Source: UBA1444 sp964521625 (GTDB lineage Bacteria; Bacillota; Negativicutes; UBA1444). From it: DNA of 64,000 nt. Location of the stretch: NCBI GenBank assembly GCA_964521625.1, contig CAZFSM010000018.1, forward strand, positions 16,545 through 80,544, in the 5' to 3' direction. The notes beneath the pieces are model-generated. The model had not been told where the DNA came from, did not search any database, and was given only the letters and a program-made list of their open reading frames with translations. A program made the translations under genes and the position numbers. Numbering within the stretch: the first letter of the stretch is position 1; the number at the start of each line of letters is the position of its first letter. Of this stretch, positions 20,601-27,441 are shown piece after piece.

Positions 20601-20734
20601 CGCTGATTGGCAGCACGTTCTGGGGGCCCATGGCAGTGGCAATCATGGGAGGCCTTCTTGTCGCCACTGTTCTTACCCTGATCTACCTGCCAGCGGCTTA
20701 TGCTGCCTGGTTCAAGGTGCAGCGGTTAGATTAA
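17666..20734 (+). CDS. RND-family efflux pump permease
   Basis: A 1022-residue AcrB/MexF-type inner-membrane pump with two repeats of one helix, a large periplasmic loop and five further helices. The membrane core motif GLLVDDAMIAVEMME near residue 405 carries the paired aspartates needed for proton relay, and the second half has GMIIRNSVILIDQIE. The length is standard. Typical roles are export of drugs, solvents or metabolites from the periplasm. It is the last gene of a two-gene operon, and 476 non-coding bases follow. Confidence 0.92.
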   Translation: MKEQGFNLSAWALNHRSLMLFVMVLVFVTGVMSYFRLGREEDPGFVIRTMVVQAQWPGASAKEVEEQVTDKIEKKIQELSGLDNVTSYSQPGRATIFVNLRDQVTAKEVWPSWVKVRNLIKDITPSLPEGVVGPFFNDTFGDVYGSIYALTGDGFSLAQLERQADSIRLLLLNVPQVSKVDLIGVQPQRIYVEVENSKLATLGLDPDTVIAALQRQNAMKASGRIETTSDNIYLRVTGIFSTVDNIRNIAIQKNGRLFRLGDIASVTRGYPDPPQPMFYFNGKPAIAVTVAMETGGNVLELGEGLKKAIGRINREIPAGMQISQVSDQPKVVEESIGEFTQSLGEAVIIVLAVCFLSLGVRAGLVVLVSMPLVLCAVFLAMEAMGITLQKISLGALIIALGLLVDDAMIAVEMMECKLEEGWAKDKAAEFAYTATAFPMLTGTLVTAAGFMPVAFSAGGASEYCGSMFWVITIALVSSWLVAVTVIPLVGQWLLKARQHLAVQEGAEKPPDSKFVKRFRLLLDKSLHHRWLVIGTTIGVFVIALLGMVLVRKEFFPPSTRPELIVELTLPTGASIHATDKEMKRITDLLKQEPDVLNVSGYVAQSAPRFVLVQDSSMAADNYGQLIVLTDGAAGRDRLRKKVETDWSAQFPNVRLNTKVLSNGPPSPFPVMLRVVGEKHELVQNLADQVRQTLTRNPAVTGVVFDWFEKSPVAVLEVDQDKARALGMDNATLATSLQASLSGITVSEFRERDKTIPIIVRNDTSRWKQVDNLRNLYVNVDAAAGKYVPLEQVAHVRYAQEHELIWRRNVLPTITVQASIRPGLLGNDVAMAVLKELEPLNESLPPGYRIEAAGDLEASEKSGKELAGVYPMLLGVVMLLLMFQLQSISRMVLVLLTAPLGMIGVSIFLLLLQRPLGFVTQLGIIALSGMIIRNSVILIDQIEKHIAEGEKPWDAIVDSAIIRFRPIMLTAAAAILAMIPLIGSTFWGPMAVAIMGGLLVATVLTLIYLPAAYAAWFKVQRLD

Positions 20735-21210
20735 GGGATGAAAGTTAATTCGCGAAACAAATTAATCACGAATGATGGATAAAGGCTAATTTTTCGCTAC
20801 AAAGTTGCTTTTTGCATGAAAGCAGTGTCGGTTTTTCTTTCGTGACTATAAAATGCAAAAAACGTTGGACTCTTTGAGTAGGGGTGTGCGCGGAAAACCA
20901 ATAACAAGAATAATGAGGGATTTTCATGCAAGTGTTTTTGAGAAATACAATAACTGTTCATTCCGTCCTGCAGGGATTTTGTCACAACAGAGCGAAAATA
21001 AGAAAAATTAGTCGTCACACCCGGATCAGGCGGTTTTCCGTTTTCCCCATTGTTTTTTGCTGAAACTCGTTATATTATGACAGTTTTTGTGCGCAGAACT
21101 TTGGCAGGGTGAGTCAAGATGCAGGAGGGGTGCTTGCAAACAAAGTTAAATCACATGCATTCATGCAACCATTGGAACAAAATTAGAAATGAAGAAGGAG
21201 GATTTTGCAT
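20735..21210 (+). promoter_or_regulatory. Long intergenic region with a candidate sigma-70 promoter for the yjiHG operon
   Basis: No gene is supported in these 476 bases. A candidate promoter has TTGTTT (21050-21055), 17 bases, then TATTAT (21073-21078), predicting a leader of about 125 bases before the yjiH start. A 39-codon frame from 21119 (after AGGGTGAG) runs out of frame into yjiH and could be a leader peptide, but there is little to support it. The first 300 bases are AT-rich and show no clear terminator for the RND gene. Confidence 0.35.
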
Positions 21211-21867
21211 ATGTCGGAAGAAAAAAAAGAATCCTGTGACACTCCGTCTGTAAAAGTTCCCTGGACAGGCTACATCGCATTGGTTTTTGCGGTAGTGTTT
21301 TTTTCGGGATTGCTGGCCAGTCAGAAAGGCTGGATTACGGCGTTTGACTTTAACGCACTAGCTGGGAAATTCGGTGTTATGAAAGATGCTGCCAAAGCCA
21401 CGTTCCAAGGGCAAGAAGGCTTTGGCGCCCGTGACGGGTTCATGTTCGGTTTCGGTTTATTGCCGTCGGTCATGCTGGCGCTGGGCATGGTGGAAATCAT
21501 TGACCATCTTGGCGGGCTCAAAGCAGCAGAAAAGCTGCTGACGCCAATTTTACGCCCGTTGCTAGGAATTCCGGGAATAGCCGGTTTGGCGATGGTCACC
21601 AGTTTTCAGAGTACTGATGCTGGAGCAGGTATGACTCGGATGCTCAGGGAAACTGGTTGTATTACCGAAAATGAAAAAACCGTATTTTGCGCCTTTCAAT
21701 TTTCCGCCGGCGGAACCGTGACCAACTATTTGGCGTCCGGCGCTGCGTTGTTTGGGTTTGTAACCGTGCCGATCGTACTGCCGCTGGTCCTTATTTTTGT
21801 TTTGAAGATTTTTGGCGCCAATTTGGTAAGAATCTATCTGAACCGGTTTGAGAAGGAGAGTGTCTAA
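21211..21867 (+). CDS. yjiH: YjiH-type nucleoside-recognition (Gate) domain membrane protein
   Basis: A 218-residue membrane protein with four or five helices and the Gate-domain signature VTSFQSTDAGAGMTRML with a preceding GIPGIAGLA turn. ATG at 21211 follows AAGGAGG with good spacing. The neighbour at 21870 is the YjiG partner. In E. coli yjiH-yjiG sit with the isoaspartyl dipeptidase gene iadA; here an M20 amidohydrolase takes that place. This suggests a conserved two-subunit permease for a peptide or acylated amino acid that the hydrolase then cleaves. The substrate is not known. Confidence 0.75.
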   Translation: MSEEKKESCDTPSVKVPWTGYIALVFAVVFFSGLLASQKGWITAFDFNALAGKFGVMKDAAKATFQGQEGFGARDGFMFGFGLLPSVMLALGMVEIIDHLGGLKAAEKLLTPILRPLLGIPGIAGLAMVTSFQSTDAGAGMTRMLRETGCITENEKTVFCAFQFSAGGTVTNYLASGAALFGFVTVPIVLPLVLIFVLKIFGANLVRIYLNRFEKESV

Positions 21868-21869
21868 CG

Positions 21870-22331
21870 ATGGCCGCTGAACAGAAAAAGACTTTGCCTG
21901 ATATTTTTGTCGAAGGGGCCAAAAAGGGCTGGAATGTTGGGATTGGCAGCATAATTCCCAACGTGTTGATGGCTTTTGTTTTGATTCATGCCCTGCGTTT
22001 AAGCGGACTGCTGGACATGCTGGGGACGCTTTTCAATCCAGTAATGGGCTTGTTTGGTTTGCCAGGACAGGCTGTTATGGTGCTTGTCGGCGCCTGGATG
22101 TCGATGGGTGGCGGCGTTGGAGTTGCAGCTAGCCTGTATGCGGCCAAAATTCTTAACCCGACCCACGTCACGATTTTATTACCGGCCATTTTTCTGATGG
22201 GAGCGCAGATCCAATATATGGGTCGCCTGTTGGGAACGGCCGGGATTCAGGGGCGGTACTATCCGATGATGTTTGGTATAAGCATTTTGAATGCCGTAAT
22301 TTCGATGCTTATCATGCGGTTCTTTGCGTAA
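21870..22331 (+). CDS. yjiG: YjiG-type Gate-domain membrane protein
   Basis: A 153-residue membrane protein with about four helices. GSIIPNVLMAFVLIHALRLSGLLD and GAWMSMGGGVGVAASLYA match the YjiG/SpmB half of split Gate-domain transporters. The start is only 2 bases after the yjiH stop, so the two are made together. It presumably forms a heteromeric membrane complex with YjiH. Confidence 0.75.
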   Translation: MAAEQKKTLPDIFVEGAKKGWNVGIGSIIPNVLMAFVLIHALRLSGLLDMLGTLFNPVMGLFGLPGQAVMVLVGAWMSMGGGVGVAASLYAAKILNPTHVTILLPAIFLMGAQIQYMGRLLGTAGIQGRYYPMMFGISILNAVISMLIMRFFA

Positions 22332-22366
22332 GCGGCGTGGTGAAAGCGATAGGAGGCTTAAACAGA

Positions 22367-23476
22367 ATGAGTAACAAAGAAGCAAGAATTCAGGAAACTT
22401 ATGCTGCATTGCATGCCATGCCGGAAGTTGGGTTTGAGGAAGTAAAAACCTCGGCCTGGCTGGCCGAAAAAATTAAGGCAGCAGGATTTGCCGTGACAAC
22501 GGCTGTCGGCGGAACCGGCATCGTTGCCGTTCTGAATGGCAAAGAGCCCGGGCCGGTCGTCGCGGTGCGAGCCGACATGGACGCTTTGGCGCATGTTGTT
22601 GACGGACAAGACGTTTGCGTGCATTCCTGTGGACATGACGCTCACTGCACGATGGTGCTCACGGCAGCGGAAGAACTGGCTGCTGCAGGGATTGCCCGCG
22701 GCACACTGAAGATTCTGTTTCAACCTGCTGAAGAAAAGCTGTTCGGCGCGACCAGCATGATTGAAGCCGGTGTGCTGGATGACGTGGACATTGTTCTGGG
22801 CATCCACTTGCGGCCGATTCAGGAGGCCAAATCAGGCCAGGCTACACCAGCATTGTACCACGGGTCCAGTTATATCATGGAAGCGACGATTAGCGGGCAA
22901 ACGGCTCATGGCGCCAGGCCGCATCTCGGGGTTAACGCAATCGACGCAGCAGCGGCGGTGATCAATGCGATCAATGCGATCCATATCAACCCGGTGATCC
23001 CGGCAACTTGCAAAGTAACCCGGCTGCAGGCCGGAGGGGCGACTCTCAATCAAATTCCAGACCGCGCAGAGCTGGCGCTGGATTTGCGGGCGCAGCAAAA
23101 TGATGCGATGAAGGATTTGCTGGTTAAAGCGGAAAATGCTGTAAAAACTGGTGCGGCAACGGTTGGCGCTACGGCGGTTACTGTTGTCAAGGGCGGCGTT
23201 CCTGCCGCGGAGTATCATCCGGAAGTCATTGATCTGGCGCGGGAAGCGATTCTTGCCGTCCTCGGTGAAGCAGGGCTTCTGGCTCCAATCGTGACGCCGG
23301 GCGGCGAAGATTTCCACAATTTCGTTCAGGCCAAACCTTCGTTGAAGGCCGGGTATATTGGACTTGGTTGTGATTTAACTCCCGGATTGCACGATCCGTC
23401 GATGAAGTTCGATCGTTCGGCAATGATTAATGGCGTTGAGATTCTTGAGTATATGGTCGGTAAATTACTGAGATAG
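22367..23476 (+). CDS. M20-family amidohydrolase (peptidase/aminoacylase)
   Basis: A 369-residue cytosolic enzyme of the M20D (IAA-amino acid hydrolase, AbgA/B, hippurate hydrolase) family. Metal ligands are visible in SCGHDAH (near residue 90), PAEE (near 127), GIHLRP and GGEDFHNF near the C-terminus, and a dimerisation lid domain lies between about residues 170 and 285. It cleaves the amide bond of N-acyl amino acids. ATG at 22367 follows AGGAGG with 10 bases of spacing; a GTG ten codons earlier has no ribosome site. It is the last gene of the yjiH-yjiG operon, so its substrate is probably what that pair imports. Confidence 0.85.
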   Translation: MSNKEARIQETYAALHAMPEVGFEEVKTSAWLAEKIKAAGFAVTTAVGGTGIVAVLNGKEPGPVVAVRADMDALAHVVDGQDVCVHSCGHDAHCTMVLTAAEELAAAGIARGTLKILFQPAEEKLFGATSMIEAGVLDDVDIVLGIHLRPIQEAKSGQATPALYHGSSYIMEATISGQTAHGARPHLGVNAIDAAAAVINAINAIHINPVIPATCKVTRLQAGGATLNQIPDRAELALDLRAQQNDAMKDLLVKAENAVKTGAATVGATAVTVVKGGVPAAEYHPEVIDLAREAILAVLGEAGLLAPIVTPGGEDFHNFVQAKPSLKAGYIGLGCDLTPGLHDPSMKFDRSAMINGVEILEYMVGKLLR

Positions 23477-23499
23477 CAAATTGCAACTTAACACCAATC

Positions 23500-23528
23500 G
23501 CCCCGGTTTTTGCCGGGGCCATTTTTTT
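23500..23528 (+). terminator. Rho-independent terminator of the yjiHG-amidohydrolase operon
   Basis: GCCCCGG and CCGGGGC form a 7-bp GC stem with a T-rich loop, followed by a run of seven T at 23522-23528. Confidence 0.9.
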
Positions 23529-23610
23529 GCAGGGCTTTGCTTTGCTTTCACAGAATATAAATAAAATATAGTTGCGGCTTCGGACTGCAACAACTGAAGG
23601 AGGGGTAATG

Positions 23611-24249
23611 ATGGCAAGAACAAGGTTGCAGAAGTGGTTGCTTGGATGCCTGACAGTTCTGTTCCTGGTTTCATCAATCCTAGTGGCGGAAGCTGCCGTA
23701 CTCCAAAATAACGCCAGTTATTACATTGACACCAAACACAGTCTGTCGGCGGCTTTCAAAGCGGGCACGTCAGCATCATTCCGGCCGGACGGCAGTGTAT
23801 CTTCCGGCACGATTTTGCACAATACCAGCTTGTATATCAGTGAGAATCGAAGCTTGTCGGCTGCTTTCAAAGCAGGGACGGCGACCTCGTTCAGCCCGGC
23901 GGGGAGTGTGACGACTGGAACATTGCAGTACAATACCAGTTTGTATATCAGCGCGAACGGGAGTCTGTCGGCGGCTTTTATGGCAGAGAAAGAAACGTCG
24001 TTTAGTCCGGCGGGAAGTGTGACGACTGGAACATTGCAGTACAATACCAGCCTGTACATTAGCACGAATCGGAGCCTGTCGGCGGCTTTCAAGGCGGGAG
24101 AACCGGTTTCGTTCCGTGAAGAAGGAAGTGTATTGAGCGGCACGTTGCAGTACAATACCAGCCTGTATACGAATACAGCACATTCCCAATCGGCTTCATT
24201 CCGGGCGGGGACAGTAGTGACGTTCCGACCGGACGGCAGCGTTCAGTAA
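23611..24249 (+). CDS. Secreted protein made of five 37-residue repeats
   Basis: About 212 residues. After a signal peptide (positively charged start, hydrophobic core, cleavage probably after VAEAA), the whole mature protein consists of about five repeats with the pattern LQYNTSLYIS-x-N-x-SLSAAFKAG-x3-SF-x-P-x-GSV-x2-GT. The first and last repeats are the most diverged. No cysteines remain after export. The pattern of alternating turns looks like a small beta-solenoid or MORN-like sheet, which is inference. ATG at 23608 and 23611 are both possible; AAGGAGG spacing favours 23611. I do not recognise the family. Confidence 0.8.
   Translation: MARTRLQKWLLGCLTVLFLVSSILVAEAAVLQNNASYYIDTKHSLSAAFKAGTSASFRPDGSVSSGTILHNTSLYISENRSLSAAFKAGTATSFSPAGSVTTGTLQYNTSLYISANGSLSAAFMAEKETSFSPAGSVTTGTLQYNTSLYISTNRSLSAAFKAGEPVSFREEGSVLSGTLQYNTSLYTNTAHSQSASFRAGTVVTFRPDGSVQ
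23698..24249 (+). repeat. Tandem 111-bp coding repeats
   Basis: Five in-frame copies of about 111 bp. Copies 2-4 are the closest; the stretch encoding GTLQYNTSLYIS is nearly identical at the DNA level in the copies starting near 23920, 24031 and 24142. The similarity at DNA level points to recent expansion or gene conversion. Confidence 0.85.
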
Positions 24250-24279
24250 AGTTTTCGCAGACAGACAATAGTGGCTATT

Positions 24280-24317
24280 AAAGGGGCTGTCTCCATTGAA
24301 GTGGAGGCAGCCCCTTT
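24280..24317. terminator. Bidirectional terminator between convergent genes
   Basis: AAAGGGGCTGTCTCCA pairs with TGGAGGCAGCCCCTTT around a 6-base loop, with one mismatch. It lies between the repeat-protein gene and the reverse-strand NlpC/P60 gene, and A and T ends on each side suit both directions. Confidence 0.85.
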
Positions 24318-24368
24318 CAAATTTGGCGATGGATTAAAGACTGCGGACAGCACTGGACGGGAGCTGTG

Positions 24369-25085
24369 CTAATTGAAAATGCGAATGGCATGCGAAAGCT
24401 GGCGGCGATACCAGCCGGTGAAGTGGCGAATAGCAACCTGCCCGTCGGTGGAGTCAATAATATGCCCATCATCAATGAAAATGATTGCATGGACAATTTC
24501 GGTTTTTTGCGGATTGGCGATATAGATGATATCTCCTGCCATAAAAGGACCTTCGGCGCCAATTTTGTGCATGCCTGGATGCACGGCAAATCCAGGCCGC
24601 GGTTTCATAGCGGCCTGGCTGGCTACGTCGCTGTTTAGAATAACGCCAAAGCCGAAATTATAGACCCAGGCAGTAAAATTGCTGCAGTCCAGACCGGGAC
24701 CGGTCAAGCCATGCTGATCGGTCGATTCCGGCGACCAGGCCGGGATGTGGTGGTGCCGGTAAGGCAGGCCGATATAGTGTTTGGCGATGGCAACCACCCG
24801 GTCGCGTTTCCATTGAGTCAAGTCGGTTCCATGCGGCAAGGATTCCAGCGTTTCTTCGATACCGGGATATTTGGCCGGCATCGGTCCCCACAACGAGGCC
24901 AACATTCTTGAACCATACCACTGGGACTTGGGCACATCGGTTTGCGGTAGCATAGAACGGTGAGAAAAGTCGCGTAGTAAAGAAGCTTCGTATTCAGGCG
25001 TTCCCCGCTGCAAACCGGCTGCGTCGCCAGGCAAAGTGGATACGAAAAGACACAGTAAAATCAGCGCAAAGACAGTTTTTTTCAT
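24369..25085 (-). CDS. Secreted NlpC/P60-like cell-wall hydrolase
   Basis: A 238-residue protein with a signal peptide ending near GDAAG. The C-terminal half resembles NlpC/P60 endopeptidases: GLDCSNFTAWVYNFGFG carries the putative catalytic cysteine and VHAIIFIDDGHIID the histidine; a GDIIYI strand lies between them. Such enzymes cut the gamma-D-glutamyl-diaminopimelate bond of peptidoglycan. It is followed on the same strand side by the calpain-like gene (upstream in transcription), 50 bases apart, so the two may share a transcript. Confidence 0.75.
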   Translation of the reverse strand: MKKTVFALILLCLFVSTLPGDAAGLQRGTPEYEASLLRDFSHRSMLPQTDVPKSQWYGSRMLASLWGPMPAKYPGIEETLESLPHGTDLTQWKRDRVVAIAKHYIGLPYRHHHIPAWSPESTDQHGLTGPGLDCSNFTAWVYNFGFGVILNSDVASQAAMKPRPGFAVHPGMHKIGAEGPFMAGDIIYIANPQKTEIVHAIIFIDDGHIIDSTDGQVAIRHFTGWYRRQLSHAIRIFN

Positions 25086-25134
25086 AGTGGCAGCACTCCT
25101 CTAGCCAAGTTAATCAAGGCGATGTTATATTGTT

Positions 25135-26214
25135 CTATTCGATGGAAATGATCCAATAAACGGACATGAACTCGTCCAGAGGCATTGTAAAGACTCCATG
25201 CTTGCGTGCGTAGCCGTTTTGGATGCCAGGAGGGCCCTTGGGCGTGAATTCATCACCCCATGGATTCCAGATAGTAAGCATGTCCGAAGTTTTATCAAAT
25301 CCTAAGATGGCGTAGACATGATCGCCGGCAATGCTGTGGGCGATTGAATGCGCAGGAGTAAGCGCCTGGGACATCAGCTTGCGCTCCTGCATCCGAATCA
25401 GGGCATCGCGGACTTCGTGCCGTGCTGGTTTCCGATTCAGGTAGATAACCGTAGGCGTCGCACCGGTCCAAATCGCTTCGATTCTTGCAGGTCCGCCGCC
25501 GAGTGCGATGTTGTACGCTGTCTCGACATGGTTGTCTACTCTTTTTGTGTAGTTGGGCAATATGGCACCGACAGCTTTTTCAAGCACCGTTACCCATAGC
25601 CCGTCAGTGATGGTAACGGCAGAATTGAAAAACAAGATTTCCGCATCGGTTGGCTCAGTGACCACGGTTTGCGATCCATTGGGAAATTTCACCCGATATT
25701 GTCCATTTGGTTCTGCAACAATCGACTGCTGGATAACTTGCGGACGATACTCCGCCAACCAACCGATACCGGAAAAGAAAAAACAATCGCCGATAGGGCC
25801 TTGTTTTAATGCAGAAAAATTCGGTTTGCCTGTTGCATAAAGGCTGCGGCTTAATTGCGGCAAACTGTCGATAAAGTGAGCATACTGCGTTTGCAGCGTA
25901 TTGTTGTTGGCGGCCATATCGAGTGCTTGCGCCCGGGATAGTTGTCCGCTGAAGTGACTGGAGCGCATAGTGCGCGCCAATGCTGCCAGAGCAGCTGCGT
26001 CGGTTTCTTTATAGGCAGAGTTGGCCAGTTCGTCAATCAGATTGTGGTAGCTGACTGTTTCCTGGCCTTGCGACCACGAGGTCCAATTGCGGGAAATTGC
26101 GTCCGACAGTGGAGTTGCCGCTTCAGCAGTGCTGGTTATAGAAAATGCTCCAGGCGCTGACAGGAAATTGCAAAAGAGACATAGTGCCAAACAGGATCGA
26201 AGTAATGCTTTCAT
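25135..26214 (-). CDS. Secreted calpain-like (C2) cysteine protease
   Basis: A 359-residue protein with a signal peptide (cleavage near STAEAA). A calpain core is visible: QGPIGDC at residues 138-144 places the nucleophile at C144, GDHVYAILGFD gives H299, and IWNPWG gives N317, matching the family's QxGxCW-like, HAY and RNPWG elements in the right order and spacing. No calcium-binding EF-hands are seen. An N-terminal helical region (about 35-130) of unknown role precedes the core. ATG at 26214 has AGGTGG 5 bases upstream; a GTG at 26223 is an alternative. It follows the lipoprotein gene at 26224 directly. Confidence 0.75.
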   Translation of the reverse strand: MKALLRSCLALCLFCNFLSAPGAFSITSTAEAATPLSDAISRNWTSWSQGQETVSYHNLIDELANSAYKETDAAALAALARTMRSSHFSGQLSRAQALDMAANNNTLQTQYAHFIDSLPQLSRSLYATGKPNFSALKQGPIGDCFFFSGIGWLAEYRPQVIQQSIVAEPNGQYRVKFPNGSQTVVTEPTDAEILFFNSAVTITDGLWVTVLEKAVGAILPNYTKRVDNHVETAYNIALGGGPARIEAIWTGATPTVIYLNRKPARHEVRDALIRMQERKLMSQALTPAHSIAHSIAGDHVYAILGFDKTSDMLTIWNPWGDEFTPKGPPGIQNGYARKHGVFTMPLDEFMSVYWIISIE

Positions 26215-26223
26215 CAACGCCAC

Positions 26224-26976
26224 CTATGGTTGCTTGCCTTTTGGCATGTTTTTCATCATCGCATTCATGTCCTGGATTTTAGCACCGGCCGGCAGTTTGA
26301 ACAGATCGGCCGATTGGGCGCCGATTTTCATGTTTTTGTATTCAATCGTCATCTTTTCGCCTTTCTTGCTGATGATTTCCTGCTTCATCGGCAGGCCATA
26401 ATCTTCACGCAACCACATTTTGGCGGTAGCGCCGTCCTCCTTGTCGGTAAAAGACACGACGCGGCATTTGACGCCTTCATACATGACCGTTTCAATGACT
26501 TTGATCGAATCCTTGACCATCTGATCCTCATAGTTGGTCGGGTTTTCCGGCTTGCCTTCCATGCCTTGCGGCAGGTCCTTGCCAGAGAACTTCATCGCAG
26601 TGTCCGATTCGGGGTCGTACATGTAAGTGGTGTCGCCATCGACAATCGTAATCACTTTTTTGCCTTCGAACGAATTTTCCACACGCATTTTATCTTTGCT
26701 GCTCCACAGCTTGCTGGTATTGGAGAAGCCGGGTGCAGTCATGACCATGTCGTAAGAAAAGCCGGGCGCCTGTTTTGCTTTCATCATGACTGCCGCGAGA
26801 GTTTCTTCGGCGGCGGGGGACGGAGTGGCCGGTGCCGCAGCCGGAGTGGCCGGTGCCGCAGCCGGAGTGGCCGGTTTGTCGGCTGCTTTCTTATCACCGC
26901 CGCAGCCAGCCAGAAGTCCGGTTACAAGAGTCAGCGTCAGCAAGACAATAAGCAGTAGTGGCTTGTTTTTCATCAT
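26224..26976 (-). CDS. LolA-like outer-membrane-type lipoprotein
   Basis: A 250-residue lipoprotein with a lipobox (GLLAGC) at residues 20-25, then a linker of APATPAA repeats and a beta-rich domain (about residues 60-240) resembling LolA/LppX-type or DUF4412-like folds, with conserved KMRVE, TYMYDPE and LREDYGLP segments. Such domains carry lipids or bind hydrophobic ligands. ATG at 26976 follows AAGGAG with 7 bases of spacing. It is the first gene of the reverse-strand group leading to the calpain-like and NlpC/P60 genes and is divergent from the riboswitch-controlled operon. Confidence 0.65.
   Translation of the reverse strand: MMKNKPLLLIVLLTLTLVTGLLAGCGGDKKAADKPATPAAAPATPAAAPATPSPAAEETLAAVMMKAKQAPGFSYDMVMTAPGFSNTSKLWSSKDKMRVENSFEGKKVITIVDGDTTYMYDPESDTAMKFSGKDLPQGMEGKPENPTNYEDQMVKDSIKVIETVMYEGVKCRVVSFTDKEDGATAKMWLREDYGLPMKQEIISKKGEKMTIEYKNMKIGAQSADLFKLPAGAKIQDMNAMMKNMPKGKQP
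26821..26875. repeat. 21-bp tandem repeat in the lipoprotein linker
   Basis: CGGAGTGGCCGGTGCCGCAGC occurs at 26821-26841 and 26842-26862, and a 13-base partial copy follows. It encodes the APATPAA linker units and could change copy number by slippage, altering linker length without breaking the frame. Confidence 0.8.
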
Positions 26977-27284
26977 ACAACAGCTCCTTTAAAGATAGAA
27001 TCGTAGTACATCCCGGTTTTTCCTCCGATAAATGGAATTTATTTGTATATTCGCCATAAACATTGCTATTCCTTTGATTTGTTGATGATGAGTACAGATG
27101 CTTGTAAAAAAGGCCGAGGTAAAAATGATAGATATAAAACAAACCGAAAAAATTGTAAAATAATACAATAATAAAGGAAAATGTGATATAGTATTTTCGT
27201 ATTCGTTTCCTAGTCATGACTAAACAAAGAGCGGATGCCTGAACAGGAGACACTCAGCGAAAGCACAGAATTGAATTGTGTTAG
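26977..27284 (+). promoter_or_regulatory. AT-rich divergent promoter region upstream of the riboswitch
   Basis: No gene is supported here. The 308 bases separate the reverse-strand lipoprotein gene from the c-di-GMP aptamer, so both must be promoted from here. A TATAGT element at 27187-27192 preceded by TGTGA could be an extended -10 for the riboswitch transcript; a matching -35 is weak. Confidence 0.35.
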
Positions 27285-27372
27285 GGATCGTATCGGCAAA
27301 CCTGCTAAAAAGTAGGGACGCAAAGCCTTGGGTCTAAGGGTGGTGACACCTATGATTGCCAGGTTGCAGGAC
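27285..27372 (+). ncRNA. c-di-GMP-I (GEMM-I) riboswitch aptamer
   Basis: The conserved GEMM-I core is present in order: GGCAAACC, a short hairpin (CCTGC/GTAGG with an A-rich loop), GGGACGCAAAGCC, GGGTCTAAGG, the GGTG-GTGA-CACC hairpin, then TATGATTGCCAGGTTGC closing the P1 region. This matches the class I c-di-GMP aptamer as found in Firmicutes and Geobacter. A terminator follows 9 bases later, so it should act at the level of transcription. It lies 70 bases ahead of a lipoprotein gene whose operon also encodes a GGDEF/HD-GYP enzyme, closing a c-di-GMP loop. Confidence 0.92.
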
Positions 27373-27380
27373 TTCTTGGC

Positions 27381-27415
27381 AGGGATGGATTGCAATCTGT
27401 CCCTCTGTTTTTTTA
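27381..27415 (+). terminator. Riboswitch expression-platform terminator
   Basis: AGGGATGGAT and ATCTGTCCCT form a 10-bp stem (two G-T pairs) with a TGCA loop, followed by CTG and a run of seven T at 27408-27414. It sits directly after the c-di-GMP aptamer and before the TTG start at 27442. Whether ligand turns expression on or off cannot be settled without folding the competing anti-terminator. Confidence 0.85.
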
Positions 27416-27441
27416 TTAACCAAAATTTAGGTGGTGTGGTT

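Noticed and set aside
23698..24249. Possible CRISPR-like array
   Set aside because: The repeats are 111 bp, in frame, and run without unique spacers; they encode protein repeats behind a signal peptide.
26230..26958. Forward open frame of 242 codons opposite the lipoprotein gene
   Set aside because: The reverse-strand lipoprotein has a lipobox and ribosome site; the forward product is a low-complexity shadow rich in F, H and R.
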